Of a DNA stretch of 64,000 bases, positions 1 to 10,909 are shown one piece after another. The DNA is from Trema orientale. Taxonomy: Eukaryota; Streptophyta; Magnoliopsida; Rosales; Cannabaceae. Positions within the stretch are counted from its first letter, which is position 1; each line of letters opens with the position of its first letter. The stretch spans positions 989,165-1,053,164 of the forward strand of contig JXTC01000028.1 in NCBI GenBank assembly GCA_002914845.1, in the 5' to 3' direction. The notes under the pieces are model-generated. The model had not been told where the DNA came from, did no database searches, and worked only from the letters and a program-made list of their open reading frames with translations. The position numbers were made by a program, and so were the translations under genes.

Positions 1-189
1 CTCAATGATCACCGTACTAATACACCCAAATTACACAGATCGAGTATGGAATGTGGTATGGAAATTACACGCAATGTGATTTACCGTGTCTATTTCCAAC
101 TGGTCCACTTGAAACTTTATTGAGATCGACTGTAGTCTTTTCCTTTTAGTGCATTACCACAAACTTTATTGTCAACCACAATGGGAAAG

Positions 190-1000
190 CTAGAAAATAT
201 AAAATGCATCATATAGTATATAATGAACAGAGTCTATAATGAAAACCATCATCAATAACCAAAGTACTGCAGTAAATAAACATAAACAAGTGTCACACAA
301 TAAGCATCTTAACCAAATTACAAACTCCCAATAAAATTGCACACCATCCAAAAATACAACACCCATACGAGCAATGTGCTCGTGAAAGACCTTAGGTAGT
401 AAACCTTTGGTGAGTGGATCCGCTATCATAGAGTTTGTACCAATATGCTCAATTGACACTAAACGACTCTGAACTCTTTCTTTAACAGCTAGAAACTTAA
501 TGTCAATCTACTTTGACTTTGACGAGTTTCTATTGCTGTTAGAATATAAGACTGTCGAGTTATTGTCACAATAAAGTTTTAATGGCCTCTCAATGCCATT
601 TACTATATGCAGCCCGTGACAAAATTTCGCAGCCATATTCCTTGATTGGATGTCTCATAACAAGCTATGAATTCTGTCTCCATAGTGGAAGTAGCTACGA
701 GTGTCTACTTAGCACTCTTCCAAGAAATAGCTCCTTCAGTTAAAAGAAAAACATAGCCCGGTGTGGATCTCTTACTGTCTAGACATCCCGCAAAATTAGA
801 GTCGGAGTACCCAATGATCTCCAAAATGTCCGATCTCTGATAAGTGAGCATGTATTCCTTTGTTCTCTGTAAGTATCTCATAACCCTCTTTCCTGCCTTG
901 CAATGATCCACTCCAGGGTTACTCATATATCTGCCCAACATGCCAACTATGAACGTAAGATCCGGATGTGTATATACTTGAGCATACATCAGACTCCCTA
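190..1000 (-). pseudogene. copia-1 RNase H region
   Basis: Two pieces are readable. One (705-989) carries the segment with GYSDSNFAG, the copia RNase H aspartate region, followed by SKRSTPGYVFLL. The other (190-459 and just upstream) carries LYCDNNS and ADPLTKGL, the conserved C-terminal end of copia polyproteins. At least one frameshift or stop separates them. In an active element this enzyme degrades the RNA strand of the RNA:DNA hybrid during reverse transcription. Confidence 0.88.
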
Positions 1001-1157
1001 CAGCCGAAGCATAAGGAAACTATTACATGGCTTCTTTATCAACATCATTCTTGGGACTTTGGCTGAGGCTAAATTTATCTCCTTTAGACACCGGAGTGTC
1101 CGTTGGTGTGCACTTATCCATACCAAACCTACTGAGCAATCTCTCGATATAGCTATT

Positions 1158-1922
1158 TTATGATAACCTAAAGATACCCCGAGAGCGATCTCGGTGTACC
1201 TGTATACCTAATACAAAAGAGGCGACTCTGTGATCTTTCATTTCGAAATTTTTTGCAAGAAATCTCTTGGTGTCGTGCAGTAAGCCTATATCACTACTTG
1301 CCAGTAGTATGTCATCAATATAAAGCACCAGGAAGATAAACTTACTCCTACTGAACTTATGGTATATACAATCATCAACAGGATTCACCTCAAGACTGAA
1401 CGAGATGATTACCTCATGAAATTTATGGTACCATTGATGAGAAGCCTGCTTGAGACCATAGATAGATTTCTTAAGTTTGCAAACCATAGACTTTGGATCT
1501 CCCGATACAAAGTTTTCTGGCTGCACCATATATATTGTTTCATCAATGTCACCATTGAGAAATGCCGTCTTAACGTCCATCTGATGAAGCTCAAGATCAT
1601 AATGAGCCACAAGTGCCATAATAACTCTAAAAGAGTCCTTTGAAGCAACCGAAGAGAAGGTCTCTTTAAAGTCAATGCCTTCCTTCTGAGTAAAGCCTTT
1701 AGTGACAAGACATGCCTTATATCTCTCAACATTGCCTTTCGAATCCCGTTTGGTCTTAAATATCCATTTGCAACCAATGGGCTTCGCACCTTCAGGCAAT
1801 TTGACGAGATCCCAAACGCCATTGTCTCTCATAGACTTCATCTCTTCATTCATGGCATCGATCCACTTTTGAGAATTGGAACTTTGTTTGACTTGTGTGA
1901 AGTTGATTGGATTATCTTCCAC
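1158..1922 (-). pseudogene. copia-1 reverse transcriptase fragment
   Basis: About 254 residues of copia-type reverse transcriptase in one uninterrupted frame. Visible landmarks in order: KWIFKTKRDSKGNVERYKA near residues 53-71, the aspartate-bearing MDVKTAFLNG near 115, SIYGLKQA near 154, and the catalytic box YIDDILLA near 201 with both aspartates kept. This is the best preserved enzyme domain of the four copia elements here. It is cut off from integrase upstream by a linker frame (1947-2267) and from RNase H downstream by stops. Confidence 0.92.
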
Positions 1923-1946
1923 TATCCCAATGTCAAATTCATGTTC

Positions 1947-2267
1947 CTAGAGATATACGACATAGTCATCCGGAATCGCACTTCTCCTTTCTCTAATAGA
2001 CCTTCTTAAAGGCACTAGTTCTTGAGGCTGTTGAGTTTGCTCTACAGGAGCAATTATCTCAACTGGAGTAGGAACCTCCTGAACATTGTCTTGAACTGGA
2101 GTGATTGCATCTTGAACAATAATATTATCAGAAACAGGATCCTGAGTGTTCTGACCATTGCCAATAGCAACCATAGGAAGAAAAACGAATTCTTCTTTAA
2201 AAATAATGTCCCTAACCTTATCTTCCCTCCTAAACTCAATATCCTCAAGAAATCTGACATTTCTCAT
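1947..2267 (-). pseudogene. copia-1 linker between integrase and RT
   Basis: About 106 residues from the variable linker of copia polyproteins. It starts near FLEDIEFRREDK and ends with PLRRSIRERRSAIPDDY, the conserved block just before the RT domain. The same segment recurs at 30.5-30.8 kb (copia-2). In copia-4 it is split by a MITE at 42.75-43.12 kb. No enzymatic role is assigned. Confidence 0.8.
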
Positions 2268-2528
2268 TTCAAAGAAAGACTTTAATGTGGGATCATAAAA
2301 CTTATAGCCTCTGGATCTTTCAGAATACCCTACAAAGTAGCAGCTAACTGTTCTTGAGTCCAGTTTCCTTTCATTGGGCCTGTAAGGCCTTGACTCAGCT
2401 GGACGACCCCATATGTGTAAATGACTTATTCTGAGTTTTCGCCCAGTCCAGAATTCATAAGAGGTTTTAGCTACTACTTTGCTCGGTACTCTATTAAAGA
2501 TATATGCTGCAGTTTTGAGTGCGTCTCT

Positions 2529-3065
2529 CTATAGTGATTCTGCTAAGGTGGAATGACTAATCATACTTCTTACCATATCCTTTAGTGTCCGATTGCGTCG
2601 TTCAGCAACACCATTCATGCTAGATTTCCCAGGCATGGTGTATTGCGGGACGATGCCGCACTCTTCCAAATACTTAGCGAAAGGTCCTGAACGTTGCTCA
2701 CCTGATCCGTCATACCGACCGTAGTATTCATCACCACGATCAAATTTGATAGCCTTAATTTTCTTATCAAGCTGATTTTTTACTTCAGCTTTATAAGCCT
2801 TAAATACGTCCAGTGATTGTGACTTCTCATAAATTAAGTATATGTATCCATAGCGAGAATAATCGTCTATGAACGTGATAAAGTACTGTTGTCCATTCCA
2901 AGAAGCCGTAGGAAATGGACCACAGATATCCGTATGTATCAGTTCTAAGACGCTAGAGCTCCTATTGGTACCTAACTTCTTAACGTTTGTCTGTTTCCCC
3001 TTTATACACTCAACACAGACGGTAAAATCTGCCAAATCAAGGGGACCAAGGATCCCATCAGACAC
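2529..3065 (-). pseudogene. copia-1 integrase core
   Basis: About 178 residues covering the retroviral-type integrase core. The catalytic D-D-E residues can be placed in IHTDICGPF, KFDRGDEYYGR and NGVAERRNRTL, and all three are retained. The CVECIKGKQT string just upstream is the end of the zinc-binding pre-integrase region. In the active protein this domain joins element cDNA to host DNA. The frame ends soon after the catalytic glutamate, so it is a fragment. Confidence 0.9.
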
Positions 3066-3136
3066 AAGACATTCAATTCGTTGTTTAGAAATGTGTCCTA
3101 AGCGTCTATGCTATAACATCGATAAGTCCTTATTAG

Positions 3137-3775
3137 TTAATTTTCGTTTTGTACCTCACTTGAATTAACATGCAAAGTTTCATTAACGGAGGGTTGGGTA
3201 TTTACCATATAAAGATTGTAAATAAGAATACCAGTACCAACAACATTTGAATAAAGTATAAGACTAAATGAATTATTTTCGAAAGAACAAGAATAACCGA
3301 ATTTGTCCAATACAGAAACTGAAACTAAATTCTGTCTTAAAGACGGTACCATAAAAGTCTCGTACAAATCCAAATACTTTTCAGAATTCAAAGACAATCT
3401 AAAGTGCCCAATGGCCTTCACTGAAGCTGTTTGGCCGTCGCTCACATAGATGAATCTTTCATCATCACTTGGCTTTCTGCTCCACAGGCAACCCTACATG
3501 GAAATACTAACGTGAGTAGTAGTACCCGAATCTACCCACCAAGTGTCCTTAGGTACAGAAGTTAAATTAACTTTAGAACAAACATAAGTGAGAAGCTTAC
3601 CCTTCTTAACACGCCAAGCTTTATACTTAACGCATTCTTTCTTTAGGTGTCCACTTTTTCCACAAAAGAAGCAACCTTCTTCATCTTGCTTCTTCTGTAC
3701 CTTAACAGGTGGAACCCCTACAGCTTCCTTAACTTTATCCATTTTCCTCTTCTTTGCCTTAGAGGTAGTGGTCAA
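3137..3775 (-). pseudogene. copia-1 gag zinc knuckle, protease edge and pre-integrase
   Basis: The upstream block (3494-3775) holds a CCHC nucleic-acid-binding knuckle, CFFCGKSGHLKKEC, followed by WWVDSGTTTHVS, the aspartic protease active-site region (D-S-G). The second block (3137-3445) holds GHFRLSLNSEKYLDL and LRQNLVSVSVLDKFGYSC, typical of the segment between protease and integrase. A frame break at about 3450-3490 separates them. Gag sequence upstream of the knuckle is lost at about 3785. Confidence 0.88.
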
Positions 3776-3789
3776 CTTTATCCAAGATT

Positions 3790-4137
3790 AGGTGGAATAA
3801 GGTGGAATGAAATGCCATTTAATTAAATAATTTAATTAATAAAAAAGTAATTAATAAAATAATAAAATAAAGTAAAATAATGCTAAATGTAAAATAATTT
3901 AGTAAAATAATAATTTAATTAATAAAATAATTGAATGCTAAATGTAATTTAAAATATTTAAAATATTCATTTTAAGCTTAAAGATACAGCAAATTCTATT
4001 CCTTTTCATAGTTAACCAAACATAAGAATGTCCAGTCAGCTACTGATTCCACTACTCCAGCTAAACAACATAATTACATTATCATTCGTTTTCTATTCCA
4101 TTCTGATTACTGTTATCATTACCATTACCATTCCACC
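3790..4137. mobile_element. AT-rich MITE-like element at the broken end of copia-1
   Basis: The stretch begins with a GGTGGAATAAGGTGGAATG-type end and finishes with an inverted partner, CATTACCATTCCACC, around a very AT-rich core of TTTAATTAAT repeats. Copia-1 coding sequence stops exactly where it starts. No clean target duplication was found, so the boundaries are approximate. Confidence 0.4.
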
Positions 4138-4164
4138 ATTTCAACTAAATGGTTCCTAAGTTCT

Positions 4165-4277
4165 AGCCACTAGTAGTCACAGGTTTAGCCTAGTTGATAA
4201 CTACACTCACTTCTAATATTAAGGTCTGGAGTTTAATCCTCATCCCCAGTGTCAAAAAGAAGGGGGAAAAAAAAAGT
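4165..4277 (+). mobile_element. SINE-like fragment with pol III A/B box look-alikes and A-tail
   Basis: TAGCCTAGTTGATAAC resembles a tRNA-type A box. About 35 bp on, GGTCTGGAGTTTAATCC resembles a B box. The unit ends in a purine run finishing in nine A residues. This arrangement is that of plant tRNA-derived SINEs. No target duplication was identified. Confidence 0.45.
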
Positions 4278-4814
4278 TCTAGCCACCAAGTACGGACATT
4301 CTTTTTATCTTTACACTACATATAATCATATGTAAAACAAACGAATTAATAAGCAAAGTCTGTTCTCTGCACATTCTAGTAGACTTGGTACGTAAATCTT
4401 TGAGGGCTTTGCATTGTTGATGCAACAATTGAAAAAAGAAAAAGGTTAAAAATTAAAAAATTCACTAGCCCATATATACAGTAAGGGACTTTTCTTAAAC
4501 ACATGCAACTGCATGACAAAGATATGGTACTATGGTGTGGTTACGCAGTTTAATCCCATAGAAATATAAAAGTTATTTATTACATAAATAAAAAGTACCT
4601 AAAAAACTAAAAAATCTATAGAAAATTTATACGAATTAAAAAGGGAAAGGATTTTTTAGAACTTTACAGACAAAACAACTAAAAATTACAAAAATACGGT
4701 GCCTAATGTTTCATATAGTATAAAAATTAGAATAATTGTAAATATACGGTGAAGAAGATGCAGTGGCAATTGTTATAATTAAAGCCACTTTGTTACATCT
4801 GTTTATTAGTTAAA

Positions 4815-4960
4815 AAGTTCAACATATGCAATTGAGTTGCCGTATTGGTTGATGCATCCTCCACTTTCCCCCTTGCTTGAGTTCGAATCCAAGCAATGCC
4901 ATTTTAATTATTGTTCTTTCTATTTAATCCTTTTACCGTTTTTTTTTTTTAACAAAAGAG
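4815..4960 (+). mobile_element. SINE-like fragment with B box
   Basis: GCCGTATTGGTTGATGC (A-box-like) is followed by GAGTTCGAATCC, a near-perfect tRNA B box, within about 70 bp. Both match the internal promoter layout of tRNA-derived SINEs. The 3' side is T-rich rather than A-rich, so this may be only a 5' piece. Confidence 0.4.
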
Positions 4961-5049
4961 GAAAAGAAAACATAATGACTGATTTGTTATTGGTTATTCT
5001 AATGACTAATTAATTTGTCTCCTCCTCCTTTTTTTTTTTCCTCCTTTTG
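4961..5049. other. Intergenic; together with 4278-4814, no gene seen
   Basis: AT-rich DNA with homopolymer T runs. Nothing gene-like on either strand. Confidence 0.6.
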
Positions 5050-6560
5050 ATGGTAACCAAATCTAGCTACTAGATACTCTGGCTACCAATTGTAACATTA
5101 GTAGCTGCTTTTAAAATACAAAAAACCAAAAAAAAAAGGTTGCTACTTGGTTAATGGTTACTCTAGTGATCAATTACTTTGGTGACCAATAACTAATATG
5201 GATACCACTAACTAATTTAGTTACCAGTTACTAGTTTCTCTAGTTTTTAGTTACTAGTCTTGTGACTAATAATTGGTATCAGCTTCTCTAGTTACTAGTC
5301 TTATAGCTAGTAACCAATTTGATTACTTATTTCATTATGTCTATACATATATTTTGTTAATTTATTTTTCATAGAATATTTTCTCTTTCAGTGACAAATA
5401 ACCAATTTCATTAATACTAACTAATTTGGTACCGGTTATCGATTACTAGTTTCTCTAGTTATCGGCTTCTCTGGTTACTAGTCTTATAGCTGGTAATCAA
5501 TCTGGTTATCAATTATTGGCTACTGGTCTTGTGACTTGTCGTTAGTTACTGGTTACTATAATCAATCTAGTTACTGATTACCAGTCTCACACAGATCACC
5601 AAATTAGTTATTGGTTACAAGTAATCGATCTAGTTACTAGTTTCCAAACTGATGGGAAGTTATAAGATTAATTACTGCTATTTTATTTAGTAGTATATTA
5701 TTAATTTGGCTTCTGGTTACTAATTATGAGGTTGATTACTGGTTTAAAAAACACATACACACACACACCCATATACATAATGACCAATTTGGTTACTAGA
5801 TCTCCTCGATACTGGTTACTAATTTCCCTATATACTTGTTACAAGCTTTGTGACCAGTAACTAGATTTAACCAATATGGTTGCTAGTTACCAATTTTGTT
5901 ATTAGTTATCAATTTTCAGTTTTATGACTAGTAACCAGATCATTAACTAAATTGGTTATTCAACGTAACCAATAATCAATTTGATTACTAGTTATTAATT
6001 CCTGGTTACTAGTTACTGATTACTAATAATCAAATTTGGTTACAAGATATCTAAATACTAGTTAACCGTTTTCCTTGATACTTGTTAAGGTATTGTAGTT
6101 TAACCAATATAATAACTAGTTACCAAATTAGTTATCGATTATGAGTTATAAGACTAGTTCCAATTAATCATTCTAATTACTGATTATCAGACTACCAGTT
6201 ATTAATTTTCACTTTGGTTATTGGTTTACAGTTTATAGAACCAGTTACCAATTACCACTTTGGTTACTGGTTTCTAGTTATCATATTCATTTTGGTTACT
6301 AGTTTATTATTTTTTTATTACAACTATTAATTTGGTTACTAGTTTTTTGTTACCATTTTGGTTATCGATTACCACCCTAGATATTAATCTATGATTTCTT
6401 ATATGACTATTAATTTGGTAAATAATTTCTAGTCACTACTACTAATTTGGTTATTGGAATTTCGTTTTTGTTCACCACTATCAACTTTGTTATTAGTTTC
6501 TTTAGTTTCTAGTTTCTCTTATTACTAATTACCAATTATACTAATTTAATTTGGTTACTT
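5050..6560. repeat. 1.5 kb degenerate tract of GGTTAC/GTAACC words
   Basis: Variants of TTACTAGTTACTGGTTAC and its complement (GTAACCAGTAAC, ACTAGTAACC) recur dozens of times on both strands with irregular spacing. There is no fixed long period, so this is an expanded, scrambled low-complexity repeat rather than a clean satellite. The same words form the core of foldback repeats at about 8.5 kb and 38.9-39.0 kb, which suggests a common origin. No ORF is present. Confidence 0.8.
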
Positions 6561-7470
6561 TTTCAACAAAAAAATATTTAACTAGAACAATGATTCAAAA
6601 TAAGTCATTATTGAAGAACATGGTGGACATCTGTTAGGATAGATATATGTTAGTGCAATAATCACTTCCAGTCAAATAACTTAAAGAACTTAATCATAAG
6701 AGCTCTTTTGAATCCTCAAGATATAAGAATTTCCATATTATTTTATTATAAAGACTTTCATTTCTTCTCTTTTTCTCAATTTTCCCACAAACCAAAGAGA
6801 GTAAACTCATAAAACCATCAAAATTCAGAACAACAAATAAACAAATTACTCAAAAATTCATCAATTAAATTCAAAATCCACTTGAAATGAGATACAAAAC
6901 TCCGAAAAAAATAACAAAAAAGTTATGGTACATACGGGGAAGTGAAAGGACCCAGACGGTGTATTTCGTTGCTAACTTCGATGGCTGGATTTGAAGAATG
7001 AGAGGCGACCCTTTGTTTGTGAAGGTTTCGAAGAAGAATGTCAATCTTGCAAACTTGCTTTAGATTTGATTTCCAACTTAAACCCCTTTTCCATTAAAAT
7101 CGACGCTGCAATCTCCCTCTTGGAATCAGTGATTTTGAAACTCGAAACCTGGAATCAATAGCAATCAGATCCTCAACTGGCTTGGAACGAATCCATGGCA
7201 ATTGAGAACCCAATCCAAATGGGTTTAGGTCCCAACTGTCGACGAGCTTGGAGGACTCGAAGTTTCGATTGGCTTATCAGGTTTATCGTTGACAGCCTTA
7301 GCTCATCTTTGGTGTCAGGTTAGCTGTGGCCTCCTTAGAGTCACCGACTCCTTGGATCTAACTGAAGAGAAAAAGAAGAAAAAATGGAAAAATATCAGTA
7401 TTTTTCTAAAAATTATTGTATGGAAATTGATTAAAAGAAGGGCACCGTATTTATGTTAATATTTTTCAAA
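6561..7470. other. Gene-free stretch with higher-GC block at 6.95-7.33 kb
   Basis: No ORF or recognised repeat. The block at 6950-7330 is richer in G+C than its surroundings and reads like untranslated or gene-derived DNA on the minus strand, but I cannot identify it. A 12-bp inverted match (GGCACCGTATTT at 7442-7453 against AAATACGGTGCC at about 4692-4703) brackets this block and the GGTTAC tract. Confidence 0.4.
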
Positions 7471-8300
7471 AGTGATACGAACTCCCCAACTTGTGACGAA
7501 ACCCGAAACAAGGATGATGCCTAGGACCGTTCTACAATCAGATTCGGATGGAAAACCTCGACCCAACACCTGTAAAGAGATGTGAACCTTGGTATAAGGG
7601 AAGACGCCACAATCAAGGATGGAAAACTCGATTGATAAGTCAAGGGATGAACGCCACAGAGAAATCTGATAAGTTCAAATAAGTTCTCAAAGAACCAAAG
7701 AGAAATTGCTCTCAATTTTAATGAATTGTAATCTTCTATTAATGAATGAAAAGTGTACATTATATAGGCCTTAAGCCACGAAATTGGCTGCTAGATTTCT
7801 CTTAAAAAGCTTCCCAAAACAAGAAAAGGAAACTAAAATATCCTAATGTGAATTCTGAAAGTTGAATTCCTACAATTACTCTAAAACAAACCTACTTCAC
7901 AATAAAAAAAGAAAGTGTCTTAATTGGCATGCAAGCCTTACAACTCAACAATAAAACTTATAATAAATAAATAAAAAAGATAATTTATTTAATTGCTACC
8001 AGCCATTCTCCTTGATGAGTCAAAATCGAGTAAGTTACCCAAATTAGGAAACTAACTTGTAATTCACGCACCCCTTGAGCAATCCTCTTTTAAAAGTCTT
8101 TTCTAGATTATTCCAAAGCTTGAATAATGGAAATCCAACCTTGTGGACCATGTATAACATCATCCTTGGGCCTCCAAGAATTTATCTCAGTCCAAATGCT
8201 TTGAATCAGCCCATTGAGAGACTTCTTGAACCTTTTATCTTAAACTCTTGTAACAGGTCCAATTGGAACTTGTATTGGCTCCTTTGTAACCGTGCCTTGA
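7470..8300 (-). mobile_element. Ty3/gypsy remnant: polyprotein C-terminal tail plus LTR
   Basis: On the minus strand, 8180-8290 translates as VPIGPVTR, a stop, then FKKSLNGLIQSIWTE. This matches the conserved C-terminal GPxTRxRAKxFKEALNGLIQ tail of plant gypsy polyproteins, with one nonsense change. Downstream lies about 700 bp of non-coding DNA with LTR-like features, including the stretch around 7700-7760 and an ending near CATCCTTGTTTCGGGTTTCG. No other gypsy domain is present, so only the 3' end survives. Confidence 0.6.
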
Positions 8301-8344
8301 TTTGCATCAAAAAGCTCCGTGTTTTCTCTAGTTTCCTCAAAGAG

Positions 8345-8720
8345 AAATTAGACCTTTTATGGTATTTTCGGAAAAAAATTTGAAAAATACAGTAATCTTT
8401 GTTTTTTCAAGTCTATTACGGTTTTTATTAGAAAAATACCATTTTCTAAAAAATATTTAGAAAAATGTTATTTTTTTATTTAAAAAAAATAATCACTAGT
8501 AACATGTAACCAGATTCCAAAAATTGATAACTAATAACTAAAGATATTTATAACTAGTGATTGGTAACCGGTAACCAGTTTTTAGAAACTGATAACTAGT
8601 ACTCGTTTTAAAAATGATATTTTTCCAAATTTTTTTAAAATTGATATTTCTCGAATAAAAACTGTGCAAAAATTGGAAAAATGACCTAACTTCCGCATTT
8701 TTGTAATTCTTTTGATTTTT
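8345..8720. repeat. Foldback-type repeat with GGTTACC core
   Basis: AT-rich arms carrying GAAAAATACxxTAAT and AAAAATGATATTTTTCC-type words lie in opposite orientation around a core with GTAACC, GGTAACCGGTAACC and GATAACTAGT. The same plan recurs at 38.80-39.17 kb. It looks like a short non-autonomous DNA element, though I found no convincing target duplication. Confidence 0.45.
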
Positions 8721-8918
8721 AGTGTTAGAGAGTTATAGTATGGTGGGGTTAACATGGAGACGCAAACTACACCGCACCATACAGCACCATACAGTACAGG
8801 AAATTGGACCCCAAAATTCGCACCATAAAGAAAGCTTGAGAAATTTAGGTAGATGTCCACTTTTTTAAATTTTGTTAAGTAGATGACCATTTTTTTAGTT
8901 TTATTCATTTTCTTTAAC

Positions 8919-9240
8919 CTAAACATATTCGACTGGTTCACATCTCGCAATTTGGAGAATCCTACTCCTATAAGCAAAAGCAACTTCACCAATCTCTAAT
9001 GGAGAAAGATCGCTTAGCTGAATCGAGTGGAGCGGAGACTCAATCACGACGTCGTAGAACCCAACCCGACTCTGAATTACCATTAATGTCATTCTGAGGG
9101 CTCTAAACGATTGCATGATCTACTCGGCATAGGGTACATGTTCTGGATATCTCGAATTTTCCAATCCGGGTTATCAAGCGGAACCCAGAAGATCTGGAGA
9201 GCGCATTCATGCTCATGGCTGATACATAATGGATATTAAT
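8919..9240 (-). pseudogene. Unrecognised coding-like fragment
   Basis: A 65-codon minus-strand frame (8919-9116) contains VIESPLHSIQLSDLSPLEIG and YRSRILQIARCEPVEYV, with composition like real protein rather than AT-rich shadow translation. Just upstream, another frame reads ALQIFWVPLDNPDWKIRDIQ, also protein-like, so a frameshift may separate two pieces of one gene. I do not recognise the family. It could be a captured gene fragment or a decayed gene. Confidence 0.3.
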
Positions 9241-10094
9241 TGTTGGGTTTGTGGGGGACTTGGATGTAAAATGAATCAGAAAATCTATGAGAGAATCGTA
9301 AAGAAAGGTAATGAGAAAATCTCAAAGAAAAGGGAAACTGAGCGATAAAATTTGGAATAAAAGGGAAAACATTTAACTGAGCTAATTCAAGAGTATGTTT
9401 GGTATATATTTATAACGGGTATTTGATCTGGACATTTCGTTATAAAAGTCTGGGCTCAGTCTTTTACTAAGACATGGCCTGAAAAAGGACAGATAGCTAG
9501 TTGCCCGAGTAGCCGCACGGCAAAGGTTGCGGTATGGATTGGGAAAGCGCATGCAGTTAAACTGGAGACTTTAAACGCCCTAACAACAAACTATTAAATA
9601 GTACAGAAGATATAGAGATGGTTTTGGGGTATAAACGTAAATAATACTTACAGAAACTAAAATTCAACACCCAACGTGAATAGGTAATCTAAGAATGAAA
9701 TTCAATTCATTACATGAGTCTCAGATAAAGTCAAACCGTTAAGTCAAGCCTGAAGTTGGGCTTTACGCGAAATACTATATTACAGACCGCAGATCTCAGT
9801 AATAGAATTCTTCTTTATTTATTTATTTTTTTAAATAAGCTCTTATTCACTAGATTGCCTAGGCTGGAGTTGGGCCAGAAATATAAGCCTTTAATTCATA
9901 GCATATAAATAAATAGAATAAAAGATTTTTTTTTTTTTTGAAAGAAATAGAATAAAAGATTTATTAAGGCACTTTCCGACTTTACTTCCAATAGTTATGC
10001 TTACTGTCACATGGTCTGATTGTGAAATTTTCAAGTAACACTAGGTCTTAAAACCACCCAGGTAATAACTTTTGTAATATGTAGTTTTAAATTA
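9241..10094. other. Intergenic, no gene or clear repeat seen
   Basis: No coding-like frame on either strand. The last 9 bases (TTTAAATTA) are the left target duplication of the following MITE. Confidence 0.6.
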
Positions 10095-10238
10095 GGGCGC
10101 GTCTACAGTAGAGCGTCCCTACGTAGGGCCTGTCTATACACCGTTTGATAGAAATCTGTGTATAAACAGATTCTTCACAGATTTTCATCAAACGGTGTTC
10201 AAAGAGGCCTTACGTAGGGGCGCTCCTACTGTAACCCC
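10095..10238 (+). mobile_element. 144 bp Mutator-type MITE, copy 1
   Basis: Exactly flanked by the 9-bp direct repeat TTTAAATTA (10086-10094 and 10239-10247), the duplication length made by Mutator-like transposases. The termini are inverted around TACAGTAG and CCCTACGTAGG. The centre is a near-perfect hairpin of ACACCGTTTGAT and ATCAAACGGTGT arms. The second copy at 63659-63802 has the same length and is inverted. This copy lies about 670 bp upstream of the XTH start codon. Confidence 0.9.
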
Positions 10239-10247
10239 TTTAAATTA

Positions 10248-10909
10248 AAGACAGAATTTGGTGAATAATCGTCGTGACTCGTTTATCCAACCATACCAAA
10301 CTAAATCCTGACCACTTCAACATAATGTCACAATCTCTTAATACATACAAAAATCCAATCATTATTCATGTGAGTTACTTTTAATCCTTATCCTCTACTT
10401 GCAAAGCAACATGTGATATTTTTTATCGTTCTTATCAGGTTTTCGATTCCTTTTTACTACACATATTTTGTCTTATAGTGCTCAACTTGTTGAGACTATA
10501 ATTGCAATCTTCTTGGAGGCTAGGCTGGTGCTAAGCATGGTGATGTGAACATAGCAGCCAATATAAACCAGCAGCCAAGTCATTCATCTCTAAAAAAAGT
10601 GCCGAAAGAAAAAAAGCTTGTATATTACACTAATTAATGGGGTTAGTTAGCCTAATAATTTTTCTTCCTTATTGATTATCTTTACAGCTATTATTTTAAC
10701 ATTTTCTGTCAAGCCAAACAACTGGCCACAGCTAATTTGGTAAACAAAACCTAGTCACCTTCCCCTGCTCTCTCCTCTGCTTCACTTCCCATGCAGATTA
10801 TTACAAGTTCTCACCACCTATATATATGTACACCACACTCAAGCTCCATATCACAAGTCATCTTCTTCACTTCCAACCATATAAAGCTCATTATTAGCTT
10901 ATATATACT
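10248..10909 (+). promoter_or_regulatory. XTH upstream region with TATA box at 10819-10827
   Basis: A TATATATAT stretch at 10819-10827 lies about 85 bp before the XTH start codon. This fits a TATA box with a 5' leader of roughly 50-60 bases. No other element in the 660 bp is assigned with confidence. Confidence 0.55.

Larger units (their letters stand above)
1..3789 (-). mobile_element. copia-1: truncated, decayed Ty1/copia (Tork/TNT1-like) element
   Basis: Reading the minus strand from 3.79 kb leftwards gives the copia order: CCHC zinc knuckle, protease edge, pre-integrase, integrase, reverse transcriptase, RNase H. The domain order with integrase before RT is diagnostic of Ty1/copia. The frame is broken into at least six blocks by stops and frameshifts, so the element cannot be autonomous. 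The 5' end (most of gag, primer site, 5' LTR) is missing; a MITE begins at about 3790. The 3' non-coding region at 1-190 matches the region just before the polypurine tract of copia-2 and copia-4, so the 3' LTR lies left of the window. It is in opposite orientation to, and a close relative of, copia-4 at 41.2 kb. Confidence 0.93.
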
